Source: Chitinophagaceae bacterium | GTDB taxonomy: Bacteria > Bacteroidota > Bacteroidia > Chitinophagales > Chitinophagaceae | Assembly: GCA_019638625.1 (NCBI GenBank) | Contig: JAHBTK010000001.1 | Location: forward strand, 301,434 to 365,433 | DNA length: 64,000 bases | Direction of reading: 5' to 3' | In this document: positions 24,046 to 34,382 of the stretch, in pieces | Layout of the letters: every line of letters starts with the position of its first letter | Position numbering within the stretch: the first letter of the stretch is position 1 | The notes under the pieces: model-generated | Database searches by the model: none | The model's input: only the letters and a program-made list of their open reading frames with translations | What the model was told of the DNA's origin: nothing | Translations under genes and position numbers: made by a program

Positions 24046-26433
24046 ATGCTTACAGCTTTCTTCAAAACAGCCTTTCGGAATTTCCGGAAAAACAGGATAT
24101 ATAACGGGTTAAACATTTTTGGACTGGCTATCGGTATTGCCTGTGCCTCCCTGATTTTTCTGTGGGTACAGGATGAATTGACCTTTAACCACAATTTCTC
24201 TAAACATGACCACCTGTACCGGGTAATGACAAATCAAAAGCATGACGACCGGATCAATACCATTAAATACACACCGTCCCCTATGGCTGCCGCTATAAAA
24301 ACAGAGATACCGGGTATAAAAAATGCAGCGCGGTTAAGCTGGGACATCTACCAGGTGTTCAAACTGGATGAAAAGCAGATTAATGAAACTGGTATGTATG
24401 CCGATCCTTCCATCCTGTCCATGTTTGACCTGACGTTTATTCATGGTAGTGCTGCTACTGCTCTAAAGGAGCCTTATTCAGTGGTGATCAGCGAAACCAT
24501 GTCGAGAAAATTTTTCGGCGATGAAAACCCGGTGGGTAGAACGCTGAAAGCGGATAGCAAACAGCGCTTTTCCATAGATGGCCCCTTTGTTGTTGTTGGC
24601 GTTTTTAAAGATCTTCCCCAAAACTGCACTTATATATTTCAATGGTTATCTCCTTACGAACTGTTTGAAAACAAACTTGAGCTTACAAACATATGGAACG
24701 CTAATCCCACCGAAACACTGGTGGAATCAGAACCTTCGGCAACTGCTGAAATAAACAGAAAGCTGGATAATTATCTTTCCGATAAAGTAGAAGGATCTTC
24801 CACCCGATGTTTTCTGTTTGCCATGAATGAGTGGAATTTATACAACCAGTTTACCGATGGTAAACAGGATGGCGGAAATATAAAATATGTAAAACTTTTT
24901 TCCCTGATTGCCGTGATGATCCTGTTCATCGCCTGCATCAATTTTATGAACCTTGCCACCGCTCGTGCGCAGCAACGTGCCAAGGAAGTGGGTGTCCGTA
25001 AGGTTTTGGGCTCGGGCAGAACAAAGCTTATCAGGCAGTTTATCGGCGAATCCCTGCTGATGTCATTTATGGCGCTGCTGGTTGCCGTATGTATACTCTC
25101 CTTAGTGCTTCCGCTATACAATTTGCTGGTACAAAAGAATTTATCGCTGCTTTCAAACCCTTTGCTATACGCTGTCTTTTTAACGGGCATTGGTTTGCTA
25201 TCGGGGCTTATGGCCGGCATCTATCCTGCTTTTTATTTATCCTCTTTCAATCCTGTAGCAGTGCTAAAGGGTTTGAAAGTAAAAACGGGTGCAGGCGCCA
25301 TCTTTATAAGAAAAGGTTTGGTGATCGCCCAGTTTACCGTTTCCACTATTCTTATTATTTCTGCAGTGACTATTTATCAACAGGTGCGGTTTGTAAAAAG
25401 CAGGGATTTGGGCTTTAAGAAGGAAAACCTGGTATGGATGATGCTGCAGGGAAATTTGAAGGAACAATTTGCCAGTGTAAAAAATGACCTGTTGAACTCC
25501 GGGGTGGTGGAAAATGCTGCCCAGTCCGGCGCTGAGCCTTTGCATTTATACCGCTATTACGAAAATTATAACTGGCAGGGAAAGGATCCCAACAGTAAAA
25601 TATCTATTCTTACAGACGCTGTCGGTCCAGAGTATATAACTACTATGGGAATGAAATTAATAAGTGGCAGGAATTTCTACGACACACCGGGGGTAGATAG
25701 CTCCAGTATAATTATTAACGAAAGCCTGGCCCACTTAATGGATGACGCGGGTAAGCCGGGCAGCATTATAACAACCCAGGATCGGGGTACTACTAAGCAA
25801 TTTACTATAGTTGGCATTGTTAAAAATTACATATTTAATGATATGTATAGCCCCGGAATGCCGATGATGCTTCGCGGCGATACAAGGGATGCGGGGGTGG
25901 TGATGATCATGTCTTTTAAACCCGGAGTTGACCTGGGAGCAGCACTGGTAAAAGTTGAGAAAATTATAAAAACCTATAACCCCGGTTCATCTTTTGACTA
26001 CTTTTTTGTAGATGACGAATTCGGCAAAATGTTCGCCATCGAAACGCTTATAGAAAAGCTGGCAGCTATTTTTGCCTTACTCGCCATATTCATCTCTTGC
26101 CTTGGCTTATTAGGTCTGGCAGCTTATACGGCACAACGAAGAACAAAAGAAATCGGTATACGAAAAGTATTGGGCGCAACCGTTAGAGATATGGCAGGCT
26201 TATTATCAAAAGATTTTCTGAGGTTAGTGGTAATCTCCTGTGCCATTGCATTTCCGGTAGCATGGTGGGCAATGAATAGCTGGCTGCAGGAATACCAGTA
26301 CCGTACCATCATTCAGTGGTGGATATTTCCTTTGGCAGGACTAACTGCTTTGGGAATAGCCACATTTACTGTCAGCTTTCAGGCTATCAAAGCGGCGCTG
26401 GCGAACCCGGTCGCAGCATTACGAAGTGAATAG
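24046..26433 (+). CDS. P3: double FtsX/MacB-type ABC permease
   Basis: 795 residues. The opening MLTAFFKTAFRNFRKNRIYNGLNIFGLAIGIA is the most divergent N-terminus in the first half of the array. The first periplasmic domain is of the type shared with P5 and P9 (KYTPSPMAAAIKTEIPGI). Loops are QQRAKEVGVRKVLGS and QRRTKEIGIRKVLGAT. The ATG at 24046 follows the A-rich stretch AAATAAAAATTCTTGTT. Its upstream region holds a stub of another permease start, so P3 may have lost its original promoter region to recombination. The C-terminus AALRSE is provided by element copy 2. Confidence 0.94.
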   Translation: MLTAFFKTAFRNFRKNRIYNGLNIFGLAIGIACASLIFLWVQDELTFNHNFSKHDHLYRVMTNQKHDDRINTIKYTPSPMAAAIKTEIPGIKNAARLSWDIYQVFKLDEKQINETGMYADPSILSMFDLTFIHGSAATALKEPYSVVISETMSRKFFGDENPVGRTLKADSKQRFSIDGPFVVVGVFKDLPQNCTYIFQWLSPYELFENKLELTNIWNANPTETLVESEPSATAEINRKLDNYLSDKVEGSSTRCFLFAMNEWNLYNQFTDGKQDGGNIKYVKLFSLIAVMILFIACINFMNLATARAQQRAKEVGVRKVLGSGRTKLIRQFIGESLLMSFMALLVAVCILSLVLPLYNLLVQKNLSLLSNPLLYAVFLTGIGLLSGLMAGIYPAFYLSSFNPVAVLKGLKVKTGAGAIFIRKGLVIAQFTVSTILIISAVTIYQQVRFVKSRDLGFKKENLVWMMLQGNLKEQFASVKNDLLNSGVVENAAQSGAEPLHLYRYYENYNWQGKDPNSKISILTDAVGPEYITTMGMKLISGRNFYDTPGVDSSSIIINESLAHLMDDAGKPGSIITTQDRGTTKQFTIVGIVKNYIFNDMYSPGMPMMLRGDTRDAGVVMIMSFKPGVDLGAALVKVEKIIKTYNPGSSFDYFFVDDEFGKMFAIETLIEKLAAIFALLAIFISCLGLLGLAAYTAQRRTKEIGIRKVLGATVRDMAGLLSKDFLRLVVISCAIAFPVAWWAMNSWLQEYQYRTIIQWWIFPLAGLTALGIATFTVSFQAIKAALANPVAALRSE

Positions 26434-26478
26434 TGAAGTAATGCGGAGATCCCGATGAAGCGAAGCTGATATCGGGAT
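26412..26478 (+). repeat. C-terminus-replacing palindromic element, copy 2
   Basis: 67 bp, inserted after the GT of NPV in P3. It has ATCCCGAT and ATCGGGAT arms and GCATTAC/GTAATGC arms. The bases after it still read V-K-S-L-R-T when joined, but the old end has lost one A and no longer reaches the stop in frame. Confidence 0.8.
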
Positions 26479-26640
26479 GAAAAGCCTGAGAACGGGTGAG
26501 ACTAATTTGAAAATTTGAAAATGTGCTAATTTGAAAATGGGAAGAAAATATGGGAATGTGGAAGTGTGTGAATGTGAAAATAGCTGCCAGAGTCACCTAA
26601 GTCCTTTGAGTACCCCAAACAAACTAAAAAACAAAACCTA
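26479..26640. repeat. AT-rich intergenic repeat before P4
   Basis: Runs of TTTGAAAATTTG and TGTGCTAATTTG and related words. The hairpin repeat found before P2 and P5 is missing here. The A-rich leader ACTAAAAAACAAAACC precedes the P4 start. Confidence 0.6.
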
Positions 26641-29055
26641 ATGATAAAAAACTATTTAAGAGCAGCCTGGCGGAATATCCGGAAGAATAAGCTGTTTTCT
26701 TTTATCAACATTTTTGGGTTATCCATTGGGATAGCAACTTTTTTTATAATCATGCTCTATGTGCAGGATGAGTTAAGCTATGATCGCTTTAACAAAAATG
26801 CAAATAATATTGTACGGGTGGTTTTTCAGGCGAGCATGGGTGGCGGCAAAATAAGCGAAAGCGTTACTATGCCGCCCGTGGCACAGACCATGAAAAGAGA
26901 TTTTTCTGAAGTAGCAGATGCCACGAGGTTGCTTGATTTCGGCAGATCAAAAATACTGTACAAAGACAAGGTTTTTAAAGACGACCGGTTTGCATTTGCC
27001 GACTCTAATTTTTTCAGCATTTTTACTTTACTCACGATTGAAGGCGAGGCAACAACCGCACTGGTTAAGCCTCATTCAGTTGTGATCACCGAAACTACAG
27101 CTAAAAAGTATTTTGGGGAGGAAAATGCCATCGGCGAAACCATTATCGTTACCGCGGATAATAACCAACCCTATGTGGTAACCGCCGTTATTAAAGATAT
27201 ACCCTCCAATTCGCATTTTCACTTTGATATGTTTGGTTCAGCAGTTGGTTTCGGAGAGGCAAATTCTGATACATGGATGTCTGGCGGTTTTCACACTTAT
27301 CTTTTACTGAAACCCGGAACGGATATCAAAAAAATGGAAGCCAGGTTCCCGGAGATGGTGAAGAAATATATGGGGCCTCAAATTCAACAGCACATGGGTT
27401 TGAGCCTTGAACAATTCGTCAGCAAAGGAAATTCGCTGGGTTTTATATTACAACCGCTAACCGATATACATCTTAACTCCTATACCACTACAGAGTTTGA
27501 GCCCGGAGGCAATAGAATGTATGTATATATTTTTTTGGGTGTTGCTATTTTCATGCTGGTTGTTGCCTGTATCAATTTTGTCAATCTGTCTACTGCAGGT
27601 GCATCTAAAAGAGCAAAAGAAGTGGGCGTGAGAAAAGTGGCGGGATCAGGAAGATTCGATCTTATTAAGCAATTTCTGTCGGAGTCCGTTATTATTTCTT
27701 TGTTTGCAATGGTAATTGCTTTTGGATTGGTAAATATAGCATTGCCGTCATTTAATATTATTGCGGGTAAGCAATTGATTTTTGACACAAAACCTATTCT
27801 TGCTTTTGTCGGGCTGGGTGTTGTTGTAGGCATTGTAGCCGGTATTTATCCTGCTTTTTACTTGTCGGCGTTTAAACCGGTTACTGTATTAAAAGGCAAG
27901 GTTACAACCGGGAGTAAAAATTTCGGTTTGAGGAGTGCTTTGGTAATATTTCAGTTCTTTATTTCCGTCACATTAATTGTTGGAACGATCGTAGTGTATC
28001 AGCAGATGGAATATATACGTAATAAAGATCTGGGTTTTAATAAGGAACAAATTATTACGATACCCAATTCTTATGCTTTGGGGAAAAATGAACAGGCATT
28101 TAAGCAGGAAATGTTGAACGACCCGCGCATAGTCAGTGCTACTGTTTCCTGGTATAAACCGGCAGGCCCGAGTGCCTATAACAATGGATTGGCCTACCCG
28201 CAGGAGAATAGCAACCTGGTCGTGAATGGCGTTGATTATCATGTGGATGAGCAATATATACCTACTATGGGTATGCAGATCGTGAATGGGAGGAATTTTT
28301 CTGCTGCATTCGGCACAGATTCTTCTGCCATTATTTTAAACGAAACGGCAGCTTTAGCATTTGGGTGGAATAGTTCAACAGCAGTCGGAAAAACAGTGAT
28401 CAGGCAAAACAGTACAAAAGGTAATAATGTTGCTTTTCATGTAATTGGTGTTGTAAAGAATTTCAATTTTAAATCCCTCCACGAAACAATCACTCCATTA
28501 TATATGACCTTAGCACCGGAAAGTGGGTTGATCTTTAAAATCAAAACTGATGATGTCGCCGGCTTACTGGCTGCAATGAAGAAGCAATGGAATAGCTATG
28601 CGGTTGAGGAGCCATTTGAATATGCTTTCCTGGATGATCTTTTTAATAAGACCTATGAAACAGAACAAAAAACAGGTGTTATACTTAACCTCTTTTCCAT
28701 ACTGACAATTCTTGTTGGCTGTCTTGGATTGTTTGGGCTTGTAACATTTACTGCTGAACAACGAACTAAAGAGATAGGTATTCGAAAAGTACTAGGAGCA
28801 AGCGCCACACAAATCACACAGATGCTATCTAAAGAATTTTTAAAACTGATTTTAATTGCTTCGATTATTGCGTTTCCTGTTTCGTGGTGGGGTATGAACA
28901 AGTGGCTTGAGAGTTTTGCTTACAGAATTGATATTAATTGGTGGGTATTTTCGGTGGCAGCAGCCCTCGCTATACTTATAGCACTGACTACGATCAGTTT
29001 CCAGGCCATCAGAGCGGCGATGGCAAACCCGGTGAAGTCGTTGAGGACGGAGTAA
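26641..29055 (+). CDS. P4: double FtsX/MacB-type ABC permease
   Basis: 804 residues, a close relative of P2. They share FINIFGLSIGIAT near the start, SYDRFNKNANNIVRVVF, a periplasmic segment SVTMPPVAQTMKRDF, and NLSTAGASKRAKEVGVRKVAGS. The second loop is EQRTKEIGIRKVLGAS. The first helix motif carries Ala in RKVAGS where most paralogs have Leu or Val. Codon use is clearly more A/T-rich than in P6 or P7, which suggests either relaxed codon choice or a different age of duplication. The end KSLRTE is native. No inserted element and no hairpin repeat are present at either end. Confidence 0.95.
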   Translation: MIKNYLRAAWRNIRKNKLFSFINIFGLSIGIATFFIIMLYVQDELSYDRFNKNANNIVRVVFQASMGGGKISESVTMPPVAQTMKRDFSEVADATRLLDFGRSKILYKDKVFKDDRFAFADSNFFSIFTLLTIEGEATTALVKPHSVVITETTAKKYFGEENAIGETIIVTADNNQPYVVTAVIKDIPSNSHFHFDMFGSAVGFGEANSDTWMSGGFHTYLLLKPGTDIKKMEARFPEMVKKYMGPQIQQHMGLSLEQFVSKGNSLGFILQPLTDIHLNSYTTTEFEPGGNRMYVYIFLGVAIFMLVVACINFVNLSTAGASKRAKEVGVRKVAGSGRFDLIKQFLSESVIISLFAMVIAFGLVNIALPSFNIIAGKQLIFDTKPILAFVGLGVVVGIVAGIYPAFYLSAFKPVTVLKGKVTTGSKNFGLRSALVIFQFFISVTLIVGTIVVYQQMEYIRNKDLGFNKEQIITIPNSYALGKNEQAFKQEMLNDPRIVSATVSWYKPAGPSAYNNGLAYPQENSNLVVNGVDYHVDEQYIPTMGMQIVNGRNFSAAFGTDSSAIILNETAALAFGWNSSTAVGKTVIRQNSTKGNNVAFHVIGVVKNFNFKSLHETITPLYMTLAPESGLIFKIKTDDVAGLLAAMKKQWNSYAVEEPFEYAFLDDLFNKTYETEQKTGVILNLFSILTILVGCLGLFGLVTFTAEQRTKEIGIRKVLGASATQITQMLSKEFLKLILIASIIAFPVSWWGMNKWLESFAYRIDINWWVFSVAAALAILIALTTISFQAIRAAMANPVKSLRTE

Positions 29056-29361
29056 TTTGAAAATTTGAAAATGTGCAAATTTGAAAATGGGAAGAAAATG
29101 AGGAAATGTGAGAATGTGAAGATGCAAAGCCTGGATTCATTCTACCGCTGATGTGGTAGGGCTGCAGCTTGGGTTTGTTCCGCAGCGCCGTCCCTCTCCG
29201 CTGTGAGGAGAGGGATAAGAGGGTGAGGGCTGATGTGGTAGATATGAAGTTTGGAATTATTCTGCAGCATCGTCCCTCTCCGTTGCGGGGAGCGGGATAA
29301 GAGCTTGCCCGCCGTGGCGGGGGAGAGGCTGCCCCATAACTAAAACAAAAAACAAAACCCG
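29056..29361. repeat. Intergenic repeat block before P5
   Basis: AT-rich words first. Then come two TGATGTGGTAG repeats (29149-29230 and 29231-29330) with hairpins CCCTCTCC...GGAGAGGG and CCCTCTCC...GGGGAGCGGG, then GCCCGCCGTGGCGGGG and an A-rich leader. The first unit is almost identical to the one at 23729. Confidence 0.75.
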
Positions 29362-31731
29362 ATGATTAAAAATTATTTCAAAATTGCATGGCGGCACCTT
29401 TTACGAAATAAGGGCCTGTCGTTTATTAATATCTCAGGACTGGCTATAGGTATGGCTTTTGCTACGCTTACGGGCTTATGGATTCATTATGAAACCGGGT
29501 TTGATTCGTTTCATAAGAACAAAGATCGCATAGCGCTGGTAGAAAAACACACTTTGTATAATAATAACAGGAATACACAGGAAGCCACTCCGCTTCCCTT
29601 GTATGATGAACTGAAAAGCAGTTATCCTGAAGTTAAAAGAGCTACAAGAATGGATTTTGGCGATCAGCATAGTCTCGTGGTGGGTAATAATAAATTCAAA
29701 AAGCTGGGCAGGTATGTAGACCCGGATTTCCTGGAAATCTTTTCATTTCCATTACTGAAAGGAAACGGTAAAACAGCTTTGAACGATCCTAATTCTATCA
29801 TAATTACCGAATCGCTTGCTACCGCATTATTTGGCAAAGCTGACCCGATCGGTAAAACAATAAAATTAGATAACCAGTTTGATGTACAGGTAACCGCTGT
29901 TGCCAGGGATGTTCCTGAAAATTCTACTATCCAATTTGATTACCTGGCTCCGTATGAATTTGGAATACAGGTTTCTGAATTTGTAAGAAATAATAAAACG
30001 AACTGGGGTAATAATTTCCTGTTGAATGTGGTGGAACTGAAGGAAGGTGTTTCGATGGAAGCCTTTTCAAAAAAGATAGGCCCGCTAAACGTACAAAAGG
30101 ATGAAAGGGTAAAAAATCAAACACTGTTTCTGCATCCTTTAAGTAAATGGCATTTATACAACGAGTATAAGAACTGGGTAAATGTGGGCGGCAAAATAGA
30201 GTATGTCCGCTTATTTGGCTTAATTGGCATTTTTGTATTACTTATTGCCTGTATCAATTTTATGAATCTTTCCACGGCACGTTCTGAAAAACGTTCCAAA
30301 GAAGTAGGCATCCGGAAAGCGGTGGGCTCGAAACGCCTGCAGCTCATCATCCAGTTTTTGAGTGAATCTATATTTACCAGCTTCCTCGCTTTCCTGCTTT
30401 CCCTTGCATTAATACAGGTTGTACTGCCTTATTTAAAAGATTTAGGCTTTGAAAATATCAGGTTCAGCTTTACGAATGTTTTTCTGCTGATCGCTGCATT
30501 TCTTGTTTGCATTATTACAGGATTAATAGCAGGCAGTTACCCTGCCTTTTATCTTTCTTCATTTATACCTGTCAGGGTATTAAAAGGAATGCTTAAACAG
30601 GGAAAAGGCCCGGCTGCATTCCGCAAAGTATTGGTCGTTTTCCAGTTTGCAATTTCTATTGGCTTAATTACTAGTACGGCAATCGTGTTTCAGCAGATAT
30701 ATCATGCCAAAAATCGTTCTCTCGGTTACAACCCTGACAACCTGATTTCTGTTGACGCTACTGACGAGCTTGCTAAAAATTACACCGTATTAAAACAGGA
30801 TATTTTAAACACCGGCTATTTTGAATCGGTATCAAAAGCCTCACAACCGATGACAAGGATTTATAATCGCTGGAGTGACTTTTCATGGGAAGGAAAGGAT
30901 CCTCACACAGATATTGCATTAGACGCAATAATGACGGAATGGGATTTCGAAAAAACAGCTGGTTTAAAATTTAAAGAAGGCCGGCCATTTTCAATAGAAC
31001 ACAAAACCGATTCAAATGCTGTGATCTTAAATGAAGAAGCGTTAAAAGTAATCGGCTATAAAAACCCGATCGGAAAAACAATGACATCCGGAGGACGGGT
31101 AATAACCATTGTCGGCATAGTGGAAAATGTATTAATAGATGATCCTTTCAAACCCGTTTATCCTTTGGCCATTCTTTTTAATGCCAATGCAGCTAACAGT
31201 ATCTTTCTGCGGGTAAAACCAACAGCCGACCTGAAAAAAGCGTTGACAGCCGTTCAACCGGTTTTTAGTAAATACAATGCTGCTCTTCCGTTTGAATATA
31301 GTTTTGTTGATGAGGAATTCGGCAAGAAGTTTACAACAGAAAACCAGGTTGGCAAATTAGCCGGCATTTTTGCAGGGTTAGCCATTTTTATTTCCTGCCT
31401 GGGCCTGTTCGGTCTTGCTGTATATATGGCAGAAAGCAGGGTCAAAGAAATAGGTATCCGCAAGGTGTTAGGCGCGTCTGTAACAAACATCTGGATATTA
31501 TTGTCAAAAGAATTCATATTGCTCGTACTGATCGCTTGCTTAATTGCTTCTCCCATTGCTTTCTGGCTGATGCAGGACTGGCTGCAGAAATACGATTATC
31601 GTATTAACATAAACTGGTGGGTATTTGTCGTTGCCGGTCTGCTGGCTGTTGTTATTGCTTTGCTTACTGTAAGTACGCAGGCGATAAAAGCAGCGGTGGC
31701 CAATCCGGTCGCAGCATTACGAAGTCAATAG
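29362..31731 (+). CDS. P5: double FtsX/MacB-type ABC permease
   Basis: 789 residues. It opens MIKNYFKIAWRHLLRNKGLSF. Relative to P1 the first periplasmic domain has an unusual start, HYETGFDSFHKNKDRIALVEKHT, with an insert rich in Asn (YNNNRNTQEATPLP). Loops are EKRSKEVGIRKAVGS and ESRVKEIGIRKVLGAS. It contains SWEGKDPHTDIALD in the second periplasmic domain, the same W-E-G-K-D-P segment as in P3, P6 and P10, so these form one larger clade. The C-terminus AALRSQ comes from element copy 3, the short version. It is the only member ending in Gln. Confidence 0.94.
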   Translation: MIKNYFKIAWRHLLRNKGLSFINISGLAIGMAFATLTGLWIHYETGFDSFHKNKDRIALVEKHTLYNNNRNTQEATPLPLYDELKSSYPEVKRATRMDFGDQHSLVVGNNKFKKLGRYVDPDFLEIFSFPLLKGNGKTALNDPNSIIITESLATALFGKADPIGKTIKLDNQFDVQVTAVARDVPENSTIQFDYLAPYEFGIQVSEFVRNNKTNWGNNFLLNVVELKEGVSMEAFSKKIGPLNVQKDERVKNQTLFLHPLSKWHLYNEYKNWVNVGGKIEYVRLFGLIGIFVLLIACINFMNLSTARSEKRSKEVGIRKAVGSKRLQLIIQFLSESIFTSFLAFLLSLALIQVVLPYLKDLGFENIRFSFTNVFLLIAAFLVCIITGLIAGSYPAFYLSSFIPVRVLKGMLKQGKGPAAFRKVLVVFQFAISIGLITSTAIVFQQIYHAKNRSLGYNPDNLISVDATDELAKNYTVLKQDILNTGYFESVSKASQPMTRIYNRWSDFSWEGKDPHTDIALDAIMTEWDFEKTAGLKFKEGRPFSIEHKTDSNAVILNEEALKVIGYKNPIGKTMTSGGRVITIVGIVENVLIDDPFKPVYPLAILFNANAANSIFLRVKPTADLKKALTAVQPVFSKYNAALPFEYSFVDEEFGKKFTTENQVGKLAGIFAGLAIFISCLGLFGLAVYMAESRVKEIGIRKVLGASVTNIWILLSKEFILLVLIACLIASPIAFWLMQDWLQKYDYRININWWVFVVAGLLAVVIALLTVSTQAIKAAVANPVAALRSQ

Positions 31732-31766
31732 CGAAGTAATACGGAGATCCCGATGAATATCGGGAT
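31710..31766 (+). repeat. C-terminus-replacing palindromic element, copy 3 (short form)
   Basis: 57 bp; ten bases of the second loop are missing, leaving a compact perfect hairpin ATCCCGAT-GAAT-ATCGGGAT. The insertion point is the same as in the other copies, and the following bases still encode V-K-S-L-R-T-E and a stop if the element is removed. Confidence 0.8.
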
Positions 31767-31979
31767 GAAAAGTTTGAGAACGGAGTGAGGTTAATTTGAA
31801 ATGTGCGAATTTGAAAATTTGAAAATGGAATGTGGGAAATGTGAAAATAGCAAAATGCCCGCCTGGATTTACTATATAGCTGAAGTGGTAGATATGTAGT
31901 TCGGATTTGTTCTACAGCACCGTCCTTCTCCTTTAGGAGAAGGATAAGAGGATGAGGCTAAAACAAAAAACAAAACCCG
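31767..31979. repeat. Intergenic repeat block before P6
   Basis: AT-rich TTTGAAAAT words (31795-31830) and one repeat starting TGAAGTGGTAG (31881-31963). The stem is CCTTCTCC with GGAGAAGG, a base-pair change from the CCCTCTCC/GGAGAGGG of other copies that keeps the pairing. The A-rich leader follows. Confidence 0.72.
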
Positions 31980-34364
31980 ATGATAAAAAACTATTTCAAA
32001 ATCGCTTTTCGCAGTCTTTTGAGGAGCAAAGGATACAGTGCCATCAATGTGGGTGGACTGGCTGTGGGTATGGCCGTGGCCATGCTGATCGGCTTATGGG
32101 TGCATGATGAACTGGCATTTAACAAATATCACCAAAACTACGGTCGCATTGTGCAGGTAATGCAGCATGCGAATTTCAATGGAGAGATACGCACACAGAC
32201 ATCTAACCCTGCTGCCATGGGGCCGGAACTTCACGAACGGTATGGCAGCGATTTTAAGCATGTGATACAGGCTTCATGGCAGGGTCCGCACATGATTTCG
32301 ACGGGCGACAGGCACCTGGTGTACGAAGGAATGTTTTTTGAGCCCGGTGCACCGGATATGCTGTCGCTTAACATGCTGAAGGGAAGTCGCACGGGGTTGG
32401 CGGATGCCCATTCTATTCTTCTCTCTGCCTCCGTGGCGGAATCCATATTCGGTAAGGAGGATCCGCTTAATAAAACCTTAAGGTTCGACAAGCTCTATAA
32501 TGTAAAGGTGACCGGCGTTTATGAAGATCTTCCTGACAATACCTCGTTCCGCGCGGTTAAAATCATCATGCCCTGGGAACTGTGGGTCATTCAAAACCCA
32601 TGGGTAAAAACCATGACCAATCCCTGGGGAAGTAATTTTACCCAAACCTTTGCCCAGTTGGCCGATAACGCAGATATCGATCTGGTGTCTGCCAAAATAA
32701 AAAATGTAAAACTGGATAATGTGGGTGAAGGACAGCAAAGTGCGCAATGGGCTGTTTTTTTGCATCCCATGAGTAAGTGGAACCTGTACGGTGAATTCAA
32801 AGACGGAATAAATACCGGGGGGAATATCCGTTATGTGAAACTGTTCAGCATGATCGGCGGGTTTGTTTTGCTGTTGGCCTGTATTAATTTTATGAACCTG
32901 TCAACTGCCAGGAGTGAAAAAAGAGCCAAAGAAGTGGGGATACGAAAAACGGTCGGCTCCCTGCGCTGGCAGCTTATAGGGCGCTTTTTCGCAGAATCCT
33001 ACCTGATCGTGTTGCTTGCTTTTGTGCTGTCGTTACTGCTGGTTATGCTCCTGTTACCATTCTTTAACGAAGTGGCCGGTAAAAAGATACAGATACCCTG
33101 GCAGAACCCTTCTTTCTGGCTCCTGAGCTTTGTATTCATGGCGGTTACCGGTTTACTGGCAGGAAGTTATCCTGCATTCTATTTATCTTCCTTTAAACCC
33201 CTGAAAGTATTAAAAGGCACATTTAAGGCAGGCCGTTTTGCCAGTGTACCCCGCCGGGTGCTGGTGGTGGTTCAATTCACGGTTTCTGTCATACTCGTCA
33301 TCGGAACCATGGTTGTTTACCAGCAGATCCAGTATGCTAAAAACCGGTCTGTCGGGTATAACCGGAGTGGTTTGATCAACCTGAGCCTGCAGGAAGAGAT
33401 AGCCGGGCATTTTGATGCAGTACAAACCGAACTGCTTAATACCGGGGCCATTGAATCGATGGCAGCTACCTATAGCCCGCTCACAGGTGTATGGAACAGC
33501 CAGGGTGGTTTTGACTGGGAGGGGAAAGACCCTAACCTGGCGGTTGACTTTCCGACTAACGGGGTATCTTATGACTATGGTAAAACCATTCAATGGGAGA
33601 TCGTCGCCGGGAGGGATTTTTCCAGGGAGTTTGCCACAGACTCGGCCGCTGTTATCATTAATAAAGCGGCTGCGGAATTTATGGGAATGGAAGATCCTGT
33701 GGGTAAAACCCTCAGGGGAGGCAACCGGCCTCATACCATCATCGGCGTGGTCAATGACCTCTTGCAGGAGTCGCCCTACTTCCCGGTTCGGCCATCTGTG
33801 TACCATATCCGTCGCAACGGTGAGTTGCTCAACCTGCTGATCCGCCTTAATCCCAACCGGAGCGTATCGGAGTCTATAAGCGCTATAGAAACTGTTTGGA
33901 AAAAACATATAACGGAGGCGCCCTTTGGTTATACGTTTGTTGATGAAGCTTTCGGGGATAAGTTCCGGTCGGAAGAACGTATCGGGAAATTATCGTCCTG
34001 GTTTGCCGTCCTCGCTATTTTTATTTCCTGTCTCGGGTTGTTGGGTATGGCCAGTTTTGTAGCCGAACAGCGCACCAAAGAAATAGGTATCAGGAAAGTA
34101 TTGGGGGCAAGTGTAATGCATCTTTGGAAGCTGTTATCCGGCGAGTTTGTGCTCCTGGTGTTATTGTCGTGTGTAATTGCTACACCCATAGCCTGGTATT
34201 ATCTCCATGAATGGCTGGCGGGCTATGATTACAGGATCAGCATAAGCTGGATGGTTTTTGCATTGGCGGCGGCACTGGCGCTGCTGATTACGCTGGCAAC
34301 GGTAAGCTTCCAGGCGATCAAAGCGGCGATAGCCAACCCGGTGAAAGCACTGCGGAGCGAATAA
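31980..34364 (+). CDS. P6: double FtsX/MacB-type ABC permease
   Basis: 794 residues, first of a two-gene operon with P7 (18 bp apart). It is closest to P10. They share INxGGLAxGMAVAxLIGLWVHDEL, FNKYH, the MQHxNFNGE motif, a MGPE segment and WAVFLHPMSKW. Loops read EKRAKEVGIRKTVGS and EQRTKEIGIRKVLGAS. It ends in KALRSE with no inserted element, so the SE ending can also arise by point change from KALRTE. The G+C content is higher than that of P4, P5 and P9. No damage is seen. Confidence 0.95.
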   Translation: MIKNYFKIAFRSLLRSKGYSAINVGGLAVGMAVAMLIGLWVHDELAFNKYHQNYGRIVQVMQHANFNGEIRTQTSNPAAMGPELHERYGSDFKHVIQASWQGPHMISTGDRHLVYEGMFFEPGAPDMLSLNMLKGSRTGLADAHSILLSASVAESIFGKEDPLNKTLRFDKLYNVKVTGVYEDLPDNTSFRAVKIIMPWELWVIQNPWVKTMTNPWGSNFTQTFAQLADNADIDLVSAKIKNVKLDNVGEGQQSAQWAVFLHPMSKWNLYGEFKDGINTGGNIRYVKLFSMIGGFVLLLACINFMNLSTARSEKRAKEVGIRKTVGSLRWQLIGRFFAESYLIVLLAFVLSLLLVMLLLPFFNEVAGKKIQIPWQNPSFWLLSFVFMAVTGLLAGSYPAFYLSSFKPLKVLKGTFKAGRFASVPRRVLVVVQFTVSVILVIGTMVVYQQIQYAKNRSVGYNRSGLINLSLQEEIAGHFDAVQTELLNTGAIESMAATYSPLTGVWNSQGGFDWEGKDPNLAVDFPTNGVSYDYGKTIQWEIVAGRDFSREFATDSAAVIINKAAAEFMGMEDPVGKTLRGGNRPHTIIGVVNDLLQESPYFPVRPSVYHIRRNGELLNLLIRLNPNRSVSESISAIETVWKKHITEAPFGYTFVDEAFGDKFRSEERIGKLSSWFAVLAIFISCLGLLGMASFVAEQRTKEIGIRKVLGASVMHLWKLLSGEFVLLVLLSCVIATPIAWYYLHEWLAGYDYRISISWMVFALAAALALLITLATVSFQAIKAAIANPVKALRSE

Positions 34365-34382
34365 GCTATAAAAACCAAAAGT